From assembly GCF_964340395.1 (NCBI RefSeq), contig NC_135554.1, forward strand, positions 9,366,475-9,430,474: DNA of 64,000 nt, given 5' to 3'. This document shows positions 10,822 through 25,728 of this stretch, one piece after another. Every line of letters starts with the position of its first letter. The stretch's first letter is position 1. Source of the DNA: Glandiceps talaboti (lineage: Eukaryota; Hemichordata; Enteropneusta; Spengelidae). Below the pieces are notes generated by a model that searched no databases, was not told where the DNA came from, and was given only the letters and a program-made list of their open reading frames with translations. A program made the translations under genes and the position numbers.

Positions 10822-13800
10822 TATTGAAATCATATTGTGTTGAAATTATTACCTGTAACATCTTCAGTGTGTCATTGTCATTTTGCAAAAATCTTAAACA
10901 GTGCCAACACGTTACTGCAACTATTGTTATGTTACTTTCCATATTTTCAATCGATAAGTCGTCTTGTTTATCTTGAATCTTTAGCTTCTTAGCCTTTGCT
11001 CTACCAATATTTGATTCACTTATATAGTAGTCTAGTAAATACCACAGATGTTTCTTCTGCGTACAACATGTTCCGTTTAGGGCCGATTGGATTAACTGGT
11101 TGGCAATTGCATATGATCCTCGGGTGATCAATATATCCTCATCGTTCGTGGTACTTGACTGTGCATGTGTAGCACTAGTGACAAATAAAAAAATACATAT
11201 TTCAATAGGGCTCAAATTTCAGGCTCAAGGACCCAATTTGAATTAGCATTTATATAAATATAAATATAATAACAATAAGAACAATATAATGTTTTAAACA
11301 TTTCTTCTTCAATGTAACATTGGTTAGCCTGTACTATCACTTGATTTCCTTTCCAACCTTATCAGAATGTTTAATATTAGACTAAGTAAAACGGAAAATT
11401 AAGATTTAAATAGAATTAATCAATGACATGCATATGTCCAACCGTCGTGAAATAGTATTTATCCCATGTTTGAGACTTACTGCCACTTTTATTTTCTTCG
11501 TGGACTGGTGACTTTATTCACATTTCAAGCCCCACGCTCATCACAGAATTCTCCTTACCCAGTCAAGCATATTCAGAGTGTTCCTCAAACACAAGTGTTT
11601 GTAAACGTTACACACTCAAAACAAGCGACCTATCGGTCAGAATAGCTCCGCTGTTGTTTTTTTTTAATTTAATTTTTTATTTTGATGACATGTAGAAGTG
11701 GTTCAGTTCTTCACTATGCAGTTTTGCTTTAGCGATGTAATAAAGTGGTTACTGGTTTCATATGATGTCTCACTATAAAACACATTTTACACAGAAGTTG
11801 GTAATGTATTGTACTTTTATACCATAGTCACCTTTTTATAACAAAAATTTACTGTTATGAAAAATTGCACTAAATCTCAGAAAAAAATGACTGGGAAATG
11901 CACAAAAGAAAAAGAAAAAAAGAGGATTCTGAGGTTGGCTATAAATAATTCCAGTGTCTTACAAGCTTTAACCCTGGAAAATTTTAATGATGAATGAAAT
12001 AAACTACGGATCTAAAATAATTTTGAGGCAATTGGAATTTCAATTTTCTAACAAATTTACCAAGTCAACAACATTCAAATTGTACTAGTTGTAGTAGATA
12101 TATATAGGGAAGAAATGTATTAATCGCCATCTTAGTTTCCGTACGGCGACAATCCCAAGTACCCGGAAGGTAGTCATTCTCAGCCATACGTTACAGTGGT
12201 AACACTCGTTCATGTTCGATTACCTTTCACAAAGAAAACACAACGAAATGGTTGAAGTGATCTTTTTTTTATTTCTTTTCATCACAACAACAAAATCTGC
12301 GTGATCAAAAGTGTTGTAAACTAAACCAGAAAGAATTATCGGACTGGCTAAACTTCCCGATGAACTGGAGTAAGGTCCAAGTCCAAGTAAGATAGTACTA
12401 TTAGTACGTGAGAAAATCTAAAAACTAGCGATACAACTTTCAAAATATAACTTGACATGTCTCCATTTGTTAGAGTTATACAATTCATACAATACGGTTT
12501 TCACTCGAAAACAACAATTCTGTGAATAATTATAATGACACTCTGAACGCAGCGAATTCTCGGACGATGTTACCACTGTAACGTATGGCTGACAACGACT
12601 TGCTTCCGGGTTAGTCCCTCGTGCATCCGGGTACTTGGGATTGTCGCCATACGGAAACTAAGATGGCGACTAATACATACATCGTCTGATATTTTAATAT
12701 ACGGAGTTTCTTGTGAGAGGCGCCTGTCAGCAGACTCGGCCATTTTTTTCATCATTCCATTGTATTTAAACCTTGTACTTGACATTTCGCAATATTTATA
12801 GTTCTCAACAAAATACCTCAACATGCCTCACTTCGCTCGTACTGAACCAAAGCAGCCCAGGTATAATCACTGACATGACTAGAGAGAACCTTTTCGGCTT
12901 TACATGTAAAACGGGGAAAGACATATTAAAGTTGTAATTATTTTAATTATTTTTACTTGCCAAATATTTGCATTTTGGAAATAGCAAGACACGTTCATGT
13001 CGTTTAACTTTACATTTGAACTGTCGGCCAATAAACAAAGTTTGGTCGATTCACAGTCGTGCTCTTGCATAACTTCAATCGCATACCTTCCTTACGCAAG
13101 TTGTCTTCATTCTGGTTCACTGTCACTCCAAATTGCACGACAATATAGAATTTATCGCAAGTTACATGTTATCTGAAAACATCACACTTTTATAGTGGGT
13201 CTGAAGTGTGATTTTAGTGAGTACCAAGAACGTCCTGTGTTGTTACTTGCTGTGGAAAATCGCCGGGTCAAATGAGGTCAGCTTCAGCTTCTGGTCAAAT
13301 CAGGATAGAGTATGCAAATGGATGTTGGATGTTGGATGTTGAGGACTGGCTGATTATGCAGAAGGGATGCAGAATTTAGATTTGAAGTTTTCAACCCTGT
13401 TTCGAACAAACGCTTGTCATTTGGGCACCCAATGCGTAGAATTATGACTATAGCACATATTACATTGCTTGTTTGACGTCAATAGTGTCTTTTGAAAAGT
13501 GGCAGTTTACTTAAAGTCTCGTCGACTGATTTCCAACATGGCGTCGGCCAAAATGCTCATTAACATATTCATTTTTTTTTCAAATTACAAAAAAAAAATC
13601 ATAAAAAATAAAAATGAAGACGTGCTGACTTGAAATTAACAAATCTAAGTAAGCTACCCTCTGTGCATCAACACACCAGATATCAAAGCAATCTGATAAG
13701 AAGTTTTCGAGGAGATGATGATAATGTCATTTTTTGAAAAAAAAATCATAAAAAATTGAAAATGGCACAGCTCAACTTGGCATGAACAAATCTGAATAGC

Positions 13801-16156
13801 CTCCCCCCAAGGGAACATGCACTCCAAATATCGAAGAATTCTGACTGTCACTTTCGGAGAAGATGACGAAAATATAAAAGTTTGACAGACACCAATGATT
13901 CCACCTATACATATACCTTAATACAACATATACCTAAAGCTACGCTTTCAGCTTTCGCTGACAGCGGAGCTAAAAAGGGGTATTTGTATCTAACGTATTA
14001 CTTTCAATTTGACAGGCAATTTATCTAAAAATGCTGTGGAGAAACTTTACGATATCAGTGCTCTCTCTCCCTCCCCCTCCCCCTCTCTCCCTCCCCTCCT
14101 CCCTCCCTCTCCCTCTCCCTCCCTCTCTCTCCCTTACAGATGTTGGAAAACTAACCATATTCTCCTTTGGGTGGTTTCATTATGTTGCTGGATCTCCTGA
14201 AGAGACGATATCACCTCATCGTTGAACTGTAAGAAAAAAGAATATGTCATGAAACACTAATTGCAATATTCAATAGGGTTTATGTTGCTTCTTATCAACA
14301 TTTTTTTTCATAATTGTGTATATATAGAGAGTTATATCTAGTTCACATAAAGTGTCATCTTTTTTGTTTATCATGCCGGATTTAGAAAAATAGAGACACT
14401 GTGGTAACTAACTTTATATAAACTTGCAGACGGGCATTGATTCTGACGATGTCCCTTCCCTTCAGGACATTGTAGGAATTAAGTTTCGTACATCGATTGC
14501 AAGCCCGACTAAAAGTCTTAGTATAAATGATAATATTGGAATGACAAACATATAACGCCACCACAGAACAATTAAAAATTAAACTAACACGTGTGCAATT
14601 TATGAAATTTACAAATCACTAAAACTACATCGGTAACATTTCGAAAATAATTATTACATATTTCTTATTAAATTTGACAATTAAAAACATGTGTCAAAAC
14701 CAAAACGTCAGTACGAACAACCAAAACACCATATTACGTTAACCATAACAAAGCGGCTATGCCCTATGAAATTCGTTAATGTAGCTTATAACTTTCATGA
14801 ATGAACATTTGCATAATTAATGTTTTTTTTCGATAATTATGCTATATCTTAAGAATGCAAGCTTTGCATTTCATATACACCACCACCCCCGGAAATGCCT
14901 GCACTCAGTTTTTACTTTGACCGTGTACGTTAACTATCACGTAACCAATGTGTAGCCCATCCCTCAAAACTAATATAAGGACAAATGCATCATATTCATA
15001 GCTCTTCCAGACACCAAGATATACAGCATTAAAGTATTCCAGAATTATTCAACATAGCAAATCAGTTGACAAGCTAACATCATTTTGTTGACCTGGTCAT
15101 TTCATTTATGTAATTTCAAATCAACTTCCAATATATTTTGTCATAATCTTTCTATTATGACCTCTTTGTTGCATACAATGTTATCGTTAATTGTAATTAT
15201 TGTAATGATTCAGTGATTTGTTGATAAAAACTGAAAAATTAAGATGACCTTAAATCTTGACGGTGACCTTGACCTTGGATCATAAAAGATCATGTGTTCA
15301 GGGAGTTGTCCTTCCCCGCACTTGGGGACCTTGAGATCTTCAGTATTGTCATCATTTTCATAATTGTGGATCCTGATATCAGTTGTCATGGTAACAGGAT
15401 TTTGTAATAAAGCATTTCCAAATAAGCGTTTGCTGTATTTTTCGTGAAAGACTATATCATTTGCTATTTTGTAACCGAGTTTCAGCTATAACAACTATGC
15501 CTGATGTTAGTTATATAAAACCTTCTGCCTTCGTTTTAATAAAAATATAGAAACAATAAGATGACCATGAATTTGGACTATGACTTTGACCTTTGATCGG
15601 ATAGGTCATATGATCAATGAGTTGCCCGTCTCCCCAAACATATATACACATACTTTGATTATGATTATATCTCTTCTGAAGCCCAGGATATGACGTTTTG
15701 TGATGTTTAGCATCTATTCGATCGAATATATACCTTACAGGAATAATAGTCCCTCTAGCCGTTCACTGTATGCTCTGAGATGTATACAATAATACGTTGT
15801 TCAGTACTAGTGACATGGCGAATTTGTAGGCTACCTCGAATATATCTGCCCGGGAAACATTTAGACTGTCCGGGCCAAAGTTAGAGGTCTAATTGATATT
15901 AAAAGTCAATTTGTAAATAAACTAGAATATTACGAACCCTATCTAATCTACATTATGGTCATTCATTCAAGTCTTCCTTTATCGTTTCAGACTAAAACAC
16001 TTTTCATTCACAGAGACTTCAAGGCAGCCCTGTACAACGGGTGCTGAATTAGGATTTATATTGCGCTAATCATTGTGGGAGCACTATGCGTAGAAATCTC
16101 TAGCATATTACCGTCGATGGTCGTTTTCAGAGACAGACATACACATAGAAAGACAC

Positions 16157-16227
<71 letters not shown>

Positions 16228-16246
16228 GGCAGGCAGGCAGGCAGGC

Positions 16247-16319
<73 letters not shown>

Positions 16320-19300
16320 CACACACACACACACACATTTGACACGGCCTTCCCTTACTAGAGGTAAAAACATTAACATACCCACATTTCACACCATTTA
16401 TTAGTATTGAACGTGTTGATAAATGAGCACTTACTATTCATATAACTACATACCATGAATATTATTAGGGAGAGTACTCAACGATTGTAGCCTGAAAGGC
16501 AGCACAGACCCTATCAATAAGATCAGTTCGCTCGAAATATTTTGAGTTTATAATGTTTGACCATGTGTCTCTTTGTCACAGTTGAACACAATTGTTTTTA
16601 CCACATTAATTGAGAGAACTGACAAAAGAAGTCCATGTAACTTAAATACAGACAGTTTAGCAAGAGTGCGCAAGAGTACTTCAATGCACAAGTCACTGTG
16701 GTTTTACCTCCTTTATTTCATTCTTCACAACACCGTACAGGATTCTCGCAGATACAACGTATGAAGGCACTTTCTGTAGCTTGGTAACTGCGACAATCGC
16801 ACTACTATTTGGATTTACCAGAAACACAAGAGATCTTGGAAGATACTCATCCATTTCGAAGAGGGGATGTAATTGCTCGATCATAGTTTTACTGAAAGAA
16901 ATACAAAACAATGATTTGTTTTGTGGTGGAGTAGCTACTAATGTAAACTGTTGCCATCTTCAGCCGAGTGACATATAAATGCTGCTTTACATTTTTCATC
17001 AAATTATCGAAAAGATATTAACTAAACTTGGTCAATTACTTATAAAAGATCTCGTATCTGTTTATTAGTGGTCAATAATTTCTAAAGGTGTGGAGTAGCA
17101 AGTATAAATCTTTGGCGAAAGTGCGATTTTGAATCTGTCACATTGATAAAACTGTATAAGTTGTAACTAAAGCATTATTTTGCCATCAAACAATCACAAT
17201 ATTTCACTAGAATTTATTAAAACATCAATGATTAGGCATTGCACATGTTAATCAATGGTCGACATTATCCATATTAAGCACCACAGAAATAGGTTGAATC
17301 ATGATCATCGTTGATTTGATCGTGTATAACGAAGCTACATAAAACAGGGCAGCCAGTGTAGGGCAGCCAGTGTTATAGCGATTTGATCACATACACTGTA
17401 TCAATGCGCGAGTAAAATGTTGTTTTCTAAACCTTTTGCTGATTGAGTCACTGTGTTCCAATGGTCAGCAGGCGTACATATTGATTGATGAATAGAATAA
17501 CGCGTAAAGTAGAAACTAAGTAGTGGTACTGCATTCCAGCAGACATAAGACTGCACAACACATAGTACGCTGAATATCCCATAATTCTCTCCTATTTGTA
17601 TGCTTCGACATTCTCTCAACGTAGTAAATTTTTCACCGGGTTTCAATCATAGATAGAGGTTTGCCAAGTAGATTGTCACGTTTTGTCTTTACGGATTTCC
17701 TGTCCGCATAAAATTCAAGAAATGTTCTTTTGGCTTCTATGATGTCGTTCTTAGGTACGCAAATGGGGGACAATACTAAGTTAGTTTTGAAGCATCGTGA
17801 TATCTGGCCAGTGATGCTTTCCCTTGCAGGGTTAACCTCGTGAGTTCCAGATATTTAGATTAGCCTTCACCTTCCTCAACTTTTGGTGAATGTTCAAGTT
17901 ATATGTTTCAGCGTTATTTGTGACCGAACAAAAAGTACTAGGAGTCTAATTGGGCTAGCTGTTTGTTTGATATCACAGTCTTCAAACATGTCAGTTCGAA
18001 GCTTGCCTTCGAAGCTTGCCTAGTTTAGTTTTATCCATATTGATAGCGAGACTTGAATATTAATTTTATTTATTCAATTTTATTCAACTAGATCCTTTGT
18101 AATATAAAGAGACGTCTTTCCGTTTAAAATTAAAGTGGTGTCATTCGCAAACTGAGACACGAGTTCTTAAGATCCATCTGGGAGAATTATCCGAGAGAAT
18201 TCTTTATCGTCACGCAATAGCTAACCATTCAATTGTAATCACAAACAAGGCTGCTAACAGGGGACTTCCATGCTTAACATGTTATCAAACCAATCTGTTG
18301 AGTAAACAGCTGGTAATCTTTATGTAAACACTTTCACCCATTTTTTTCAAATTGGAGCCAACACTGAGAAGATCAAGCGCTTTGTGGATCAGTGGCCATT
18401 GTAATGATTCGAATGCCTTTTCATATTCCAAAAATAATAACATCGTCTTTTTTCTTACAGTTGTAAAACATGACATTTATAAGACGAATGTTATCTGCAA
18501 CGTTAGCTTCTTGTATGAGCGCACTCTAGTTTTCGTGAATAATGGAAGGGAGAACACTTTCCAGACGTTTCGCTACATCCTTAGTCGCAGCTAATAATCA
18601 AAAATATCGCGCAGCGAAACTGATCGACATTTTTTTTATGTATAACACATATTTGTCCGCGTTTGGCAGGAGAGATATTACACTGTTTGTTTTAGAATTG
18701 TTACCATTTCCCTTGTTTTAACATATAACAAGTTGTGTTCACTATTATAAGTGTTTTCAATATCAACAAAACGTAATAGGTAAAACAAAAAAGATCTATT
18801 ATTATCACGACTGATATATCTCAATAATTACTATTTTAGCAATGTCATCCCTTTCTAACATTATTAAATAAGTTTCTTCTATCATTTTAGCCATATACTA
18901 GACAAGTATATTTAACCAGGGCTCTAATCCGGAGACTCATTGTGAAACTTATACTAGGCGTTGACAAACTTTGTATTGGTCAGTTGATTGTGAATTGTTG
19001 TCAATGGCTTGCTTAGTCACCGAGTAGTTTACTATTAGTGATGATTATTCATAATTGCAACTGTACTAATGGTTGATTGCGAGAACAATTTGTAAAATAA
19101 CATTCAACTCATCAAAATGTTCACAAATTTCCGAAGACCACTTACAGTAATTAAGAGAAAAGTCCCACAGAAATATTATCATAGTTAGTCTGTTCTCGTC
19201 CAATTAGATGAAACGGTTCCAATATCTGACTATAGCAACTTGCTTATAGCATATGGATGTCTTAGACCATACATGGGCAAATCTAACTTGATGAAACCTG

Positions 19301-22300
19301 ACCTTACAAAACATAGGACATGCTAGATTGTTCAAACGTGACCTGATGTGCACATTACTATGGAAACTTCACAGTATATATATATGTGTGTTTTTATCAC
19401 AATTAAGAGGGATGATGTGTATTATTGATAATTCCCACAAATATTGGAGTCAAAGGCCATCATTTCAACATCTGGGTAAAAAATATCGCGTTTTGGCCAA
19501 AGTTCTTTTTCCTTTAAAAAATCATTCAATATTTAGGGTGTGTCTTAACAACACATACTCTCAAAATTTGAGCTTAAAACTAAATTAAATATGAACTTAT
19601 CATTCTCCCTTACCTTAGCGTTACCAGAAATTTCGGGTATCCGCAAATCAACCCTCGCCACATGATCGCTCCTTAATATTGAGAAGTCAGTTTTAACAAA
19701 ACAGTTGCTTAAAGGTGCCCATAGTATAGTTTTATGACTCCATGTCATATGCATGGGATGTATCAACAGACACAGAGTTTATGTTATATTTGAATGTATA
19801 TTTATAGCTATTTATTGTTTATGGTAAAATATTGTATGCATATACCATTGTTGTTTAATAAATGTATGGAACTTTAAGTACAGCACTATGGCTCATGGTT
19901 TCATTTAGTTATTTCAAATAAGGTGACCCTCCCCTTCTTCGAGGCCCGAATTGATGTGACCCCACCCCACCCTCAACGAAAATAGCTTATCGCTCCCAAT
20001 AGCCGAAATTTCACCTGCAATCACCAAATTTACGGTTACCTTTTATATTTGTAATTCTTTTTTGTGAATGTAGCATCATTTAGACCTTCCAAGCCCCACC
20101 ACCATTCCTTCGTTGATATATCTTCTGTATGTATGGTCCCAAACTCGTATGGTGTGGCAACGCGAGTTATAAAATGAAGCAAAGGAAGGCAATGTATCCA
20201 GTCCTCGGAGCCTTTTTCAATAATCAAATTGCATAGTCTTTGGAGTAGCCTCCCAATGTGTGCCCTAAAATAAACGAAGCGAGACATAATAAATATATGT
20301 AATACACTAACAGAAGAACATGCAAAGACAATTTAGAAATAAACTCTTTTGTCTGTCACTACAAAATCATCTAACACTAACACAAATCTGGAGAGGATAC
20401 ACCATGACTACTCGTGTCTTTTTTACCTTCCATAATGAAGGGCTGGGTTATTCTTTTCTGTCTGTCTGTCTGTCTGTCTGTCTGTTACGTATGTCTTTTT
20501 GTCTCTATCTGTCCGTCTGTCTTTCTGTCTCTGTCTTTCTGCCTGTATGTATGTATGTATGTATGTATGTATGTATGTATTTATGTATGTGGTGATCAGG
20601 TTAAAAACGTAAACATTTACTATGAAGGTCAATTCAGGCAAAATAACGAAGGCAAAACAGCAATGAACGATTAGTCGACATCTACATCGGATTTTAATCA
20701 GATTGACATCGTCTCGAATCTATAAACATTTTGTCTTGTTTTTCTGTGAGTCGAGTGTGGGTAAGATATACCAACCATATGTTGATATCTATGAATTTTT
20801 AAAGACCATTGGGATCGAGATATAAAGTCCAAGAATGACAGAAGAAAGAAGTACTCGAAAGGAGTTGGAAGACCTCATGTTCCTCGAGGAGGATGACGAA
20901 ATCAATATGGCCGCTAACTCAGTCCAAACGGGACAAAGGATGAAGGCAAAGAAGAGAGGTAAACAACATTTTGAATTTTACGCAGTGGCTACTGGCCGGA
21001 ACACAGGCCTGTTTGAGAACTGGAAGGATTGTCATGAGAGTGTCAACAAAATCCCAAGTGCTCTCTACAAGGGAAAAGGCTGAATTGGTTTTGAGCAATT
21101 CCTCTGACATAACAACCTTACAGCATGGTGACCTACACACTCGCCTAGTTTACACCAGTGAGTCAACTATCGTAAGTAATAATGACCTGGGACATAAATC
21201 GTCACCAAGTGTGCCGATGAGACTATAAAAGAGTTGTGCTCAGATGATGAGATTAATATCAAAGTCATGGAAATTTACACCTACTTTGAACTTAGACTCT
21301 TGTAATAAACCATCTGTAAACATGATCGTTCTGATACTATCGATTCAGTCAACACGTCTCCATTTTTAAATGGAAATTATAACAAAAGGGAATCAATTGA
21401 CGGCGGCGTGGACGAGTCTATTCAAATCTCAACACCGTATAACTTGTCAATTAAAAGCAAGTGTTCCTGAATAAGGCTAAAACTATCGACAAACGAAGAA
21501 ACCAGAATGTGTATGCACCATTTGATGTACTTCATAAGTCAGTCGATTCAGTGTCAAACAAATTGTTGAAGATCTAAGCATCAGGTACTCTGCCATGAAG
21601 TTAGAGTTTAACACTTTTACAGCAAATACAAAAGATCAAATGTTAGTACATTCTAACAATATCAAATCAACTACTATTTTGCTTGAGTTGCTATCAAAAA
21701 TAGACTTTATAGAATGTAAATTAAATGTATTCAACAATAAGCTCATGGACCTGTTAGAAGGACAAGAATATCTCAAAACGTCACTTTCTTCTGGAAAACA
21801 ACAAGACCAACAGAATAACCTCATAGCTTCAAACTCTAAAAACTCTACAAATCCCAGTTCAGAAGTAAGAAAATCCCAACCTTTAAATATCCATCCAGCA
21901 GTCCCAACAAACAATTTCTATAGTGTACTCATGGAACCACAGTATGACAGTAACTCTAAAGTAAAGTCAACAATAAAGCCTGATAATGATTTGAACAACA
22001 AGTCCTATCAACAACCACCATGTACTGATAAGAAAACTGTTATCTTTGGAGACTCGATGGTACACAGAATCCAAGAAGAAAGACTCCGAAATTATCAGAT
22101 GTATACAAAATATGTCTGACTATATTAAACAGACGAGTGTGATAATGTGATAATACATGCTGGTACTCATGATGGGAAAATTCAATATCAACACAGAGTA
22201 TAGCGGAGGAATGTGGCAATGCAGTCCAAGTTGTCAAATAAATCAATCCAAGAGCAATGTATTGATCTCCAGTATATGCCCAAGGATGGATAGAAAGCAA

Positions 22301-25300
22301 AGTGATGTTGGTTTTGTAAATAATCAACTAAGATTAGTTGCTGAAAATACAGATTCCATGATTTATTGATAACGACCGATGCTGAATGGGGAAACAAACA
22401 AGGATTGATCCATCACTGTACTGTGACTATGTACATTTAAACAACCAAGGATTAACAAGACTAGTGTGTAATTTGAGCAGATATGTACCTGCAATTAGGA
22501 AGAGAAACAACCGAAGGTCTGACCAGTCTCTACTACAGAGAAATGACAATTCCAGTTGTCAGCAGCCCAAGTATAATTCTAGCAACTTCAACAGATAGAG
22601 ATCACATCTCAAGGTTTTTTAATTGTGGAGAACCTGGCCACAGTCTGCGCACCTGTCGTCAGGAAAAGAAACTTTCATGCCATTCCTGTCAGAACATAGG
22701 CCATAAGGCAAACATCTGCATTCAACGTTCTATTATAGGAATTGGGCCGAACACATTTCTCCCTGTGATAGGGAAGGAACTGATAGTACATGCTACAACC
22801 TAAGGAAAACTGAAAACTGTTGAATCTTAAAGACAAAATAATTGTACGTCGACTTCTTACTGTCGTTTAAATGCAGGCAAAACCTATAAAATTGGTTTCA
22901 ATAATCTTAGGGGTCTGAAATCTACAAAAAGAAGAACTGTCAACCCTTTTGCACAAGCATAATATATGCATCTTGGGTTTATGTGAAACAAAAACCACGT
23001 GCTGCTAAGGGAGGAGGTTTGGGAATCTTAGTCCATAAATCTATAATTATTATTATTGATGATCAATGTCTAGACTCTCATAGTTATGAATGGGAAAGAT
23101 TAAGGGTGAAAGTGAAATGGGTCAAAGGATGTGACTTGGATTTGCGTTGTATACTTCCCAGTTGATATATAAGACTTTAACTGAGGAACAATATCATCAA
23201 CTTTTAACAGATGTTCTGACTCTTGAAAATCAAGGAATGGATGATATTATCATTATGGATGACTTTAATATAAAAATAGGGAATCTCTTGTAAATGGAGA
23301 TAAGGTGAAAATGATAATGGTAAAATGCTAATCAATTTTTGTGAAGACTCAGATTTGACCATAGCAAACATCTTGCCCAGTGCACAAGGTACTTTTACAT
23401 GGCTTAGAAATCATCAGCAGTCAGTGATTGATTATCTTTTAGTCTCTGACAAAATTACAATCAATTCACAAAAATATTGTGGATGACGACATGGAATACC
23501 ATCTTGGGAGTGATTGCAATGTTTACTGCTATGTTTAAATACAGTTCACATCCCATCTAGGAAGGGAATAGTAAAACATGAAAAAGGGAACTTCAAAAAT
23601 AACACTGATTGGAAATTGTATGAAAAATTAGTTTCGGATACCTTTTGTAACTTGGGCATTAATGTTAAAGATAAAGACCCAATGAAATTGGTGGGATAAA
23701 GAAATTGAAGACGAGAGGCATGTAGAAAATATAGAAAATGGAAAAAGACCCCAACTGTCCGTAAAGATGAGTCCTCCGGAAATAAACTTTGGTCCACCTA
23801 TGTTGATGGTAAAAAGGGGTAAGAAATCTAATTAATTCCAAAATCTTAAACTACCAAGTTGACCGGAGTGTAGAAATTGCTAAAACTGGTGGGAAATCAT
23901 CTAGGTTATTCCGGAAAAAAATGTAAAAGGTCAGTAACCACAGTCAAGGCAGATGTGTATATATGATTGTCTGGATAACAACAGACATGTAAGCAGTAAT
24001 GAAGTTGTTATTAAAAGTAACTTGAGACACTACTGGAATACATTAGGAAAAATGAATGTTGCTTTAGAGGAAAGAACAGATGCTAGAAACTCTATTCATG
24101 AACAAATCTTACAAGAGTTACATTTAATTTGAGATTTTGACCAAGTTCATATTTGTGACGATGGTCTTCCAGTAATTGATAGAATTGAAATAACACATGA
24201 AGATGTTAAGAAGGCAATTAGTTCTTGTCATAAGCGGAAAGCTTGTGGGACTGACGACATTCCGAATGAGCTACTAAAACATGGTGGTCATCATTTGATA
24301 AGATCGTTAGTCATCCTTTTCATGACCTTTGTAGAACAAAATAAAATCCCATATGAATGGTGAAAAGGGATAATAATTTCAATATTTAAAAGTGGAGACC
24401 CAAAAGACTTGAATACTTATCGTGGTATAACTCTTCATTCTTGTACATGTGTGTCGAAATTATATACAAATGTTGTAGAAACAAAGTTAAGAGAATTTAT
24501 TGAGAATAATAATATTCTTGGGGACACTCAAGGAGGATTCAGAAAGTATAGACGCTGTGAAGATAATATTTTTATTTTAAAGGGAATAGCTACCCTGACA
24601 AAATCAATAAATAAATCAACCTATGTGACTTTTTTTTAGATTTTTCCAAGGCCTTTGATTGTGTATGGAGGGGTGGGCTTAAAGTAATTTTATGGAAAGT
24701 AGGAATAAGAGGACCTATGGAAAATCATTGATGACATGTATGACAAGTTGTTTAACAAAATTAAGTTGGATGCTATTGAAACAGGTTATTTTGATACAAC
24801 TGAAGGGGTTAAACAAATATGTATTCTCGGCCCATCACTTTTCTCTTATCTATATAATGAATTTGCAAAAATGTTAAAAAATTCTAACGTGAGGGTTCAG
24901 ATTCACACATGAATAATTCCAGAGATTTTTTGGTGATTTTTTCGATGTAGTGCTAATAGCAAACAATCATAGGGAACTACAAATTCTTTTACATATAGCA
25001 GCTAATTTTGCAGTGAAATGTAGACTCTCATTCAATCACACTAAATCAGAAATGATGTTCTTTGGTCGGAAACTACAGACTGAGGACACAGTATGGAAGC
25101 TAGGTAACTTAAAACTTAAGGAAACTAATTCGTATAATTATCTAGGTGTAACACCACAAATACATTAAAAGATAACGAACATTTTAAAAAGATGTATCAG
25201 AAAGGAGTGTAATTAACTGCATACTATAAATACCATATCAACCATCATAATAGTTTCAATCTTTTTGAATATGGGGATGTACTTTGGAAAAATATTGTTT

Positions 25301-25636
25301 TCCATCAATTAGTTACGGAAGTAGTGTATGGTTTCTACAAAATGATGAAGATACTAAAAAGCTGAAAAGTCTCCAATACCAAATTGGGAAATTTCTCTTT
25401 AGAGTGAATAGCAATGTTGCTTGTCATGCAGTATTAGGTGATTTAGGTTGGTCGGATATACAGGTTATCCTCAGAAATTCAGGGATTAAATATTTTGATA
25501 CATTACAGAAAATGAATGGTGATAGATGGACCAAGCTGATTTTCGCTGAACTCAACAAGTCTCATGATAGGAACGTAAAGCTAGTATGAAACTGGCCAAA
25601 TTATGTACATGATACCATTGCAGAGAATTGATTAGA

Positions 25637-25728
<92 letters not shown>

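Larger units (their letters stand above)
11175..14137. other. Intron 13
   Basis: Holds the inverted-repeat element at 12,115-12,680, the minisatellite element at 13,585-13,978 and a pyrimidine array at 14,056-14,137. The short phrase CAAGCGACCTATC.GTCAGAA (11,623-11,645) also occurs at 62,262-62,284. No extra exon is required by the phases. Confidence 0.55.
20835..25637 (+). mobile_element. Near full-length, decayed LINE with HBD-esterase-CCHC ORF1
   Basis: One plus-strand element accounts for about 4.8 kb of intron 10. In order it carries an ORF1 with a hybrid-binding domain, a linker, a coiled-coil-like segment, an SGNH esterase and two CCHC knuckles. ORF2 follows with AP-type endonuclease, reverse transcriptase and a C-terminal region. 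The 3' end stops at a TA microsatellite. Frameshifts and stops interrupt both ORFs, so it is inactive. The YRGI..H/LS phrase in RT and the C-terminal VLGDLGW phrase place it among I/Jockey/CR1-type LINEs; I cannot fix the clade. Confidence 0.8.

Noticed and set aside
10685-11215. 176-codon minus-strand frame taken as a single-exon secreted protein with a signal-like start
   Set aside because: The hydrophobic start (11,215-11,175) is intron before the CACTAG acceptor and the tail is a TA repeat; only 10,853-11,174 is coding.
16056-16404. Cys-rich and Arg/Gln-rich open frames around the ACAG array
   Set aside because: Simple-repeat translation only ([16 protein letters not shown]).
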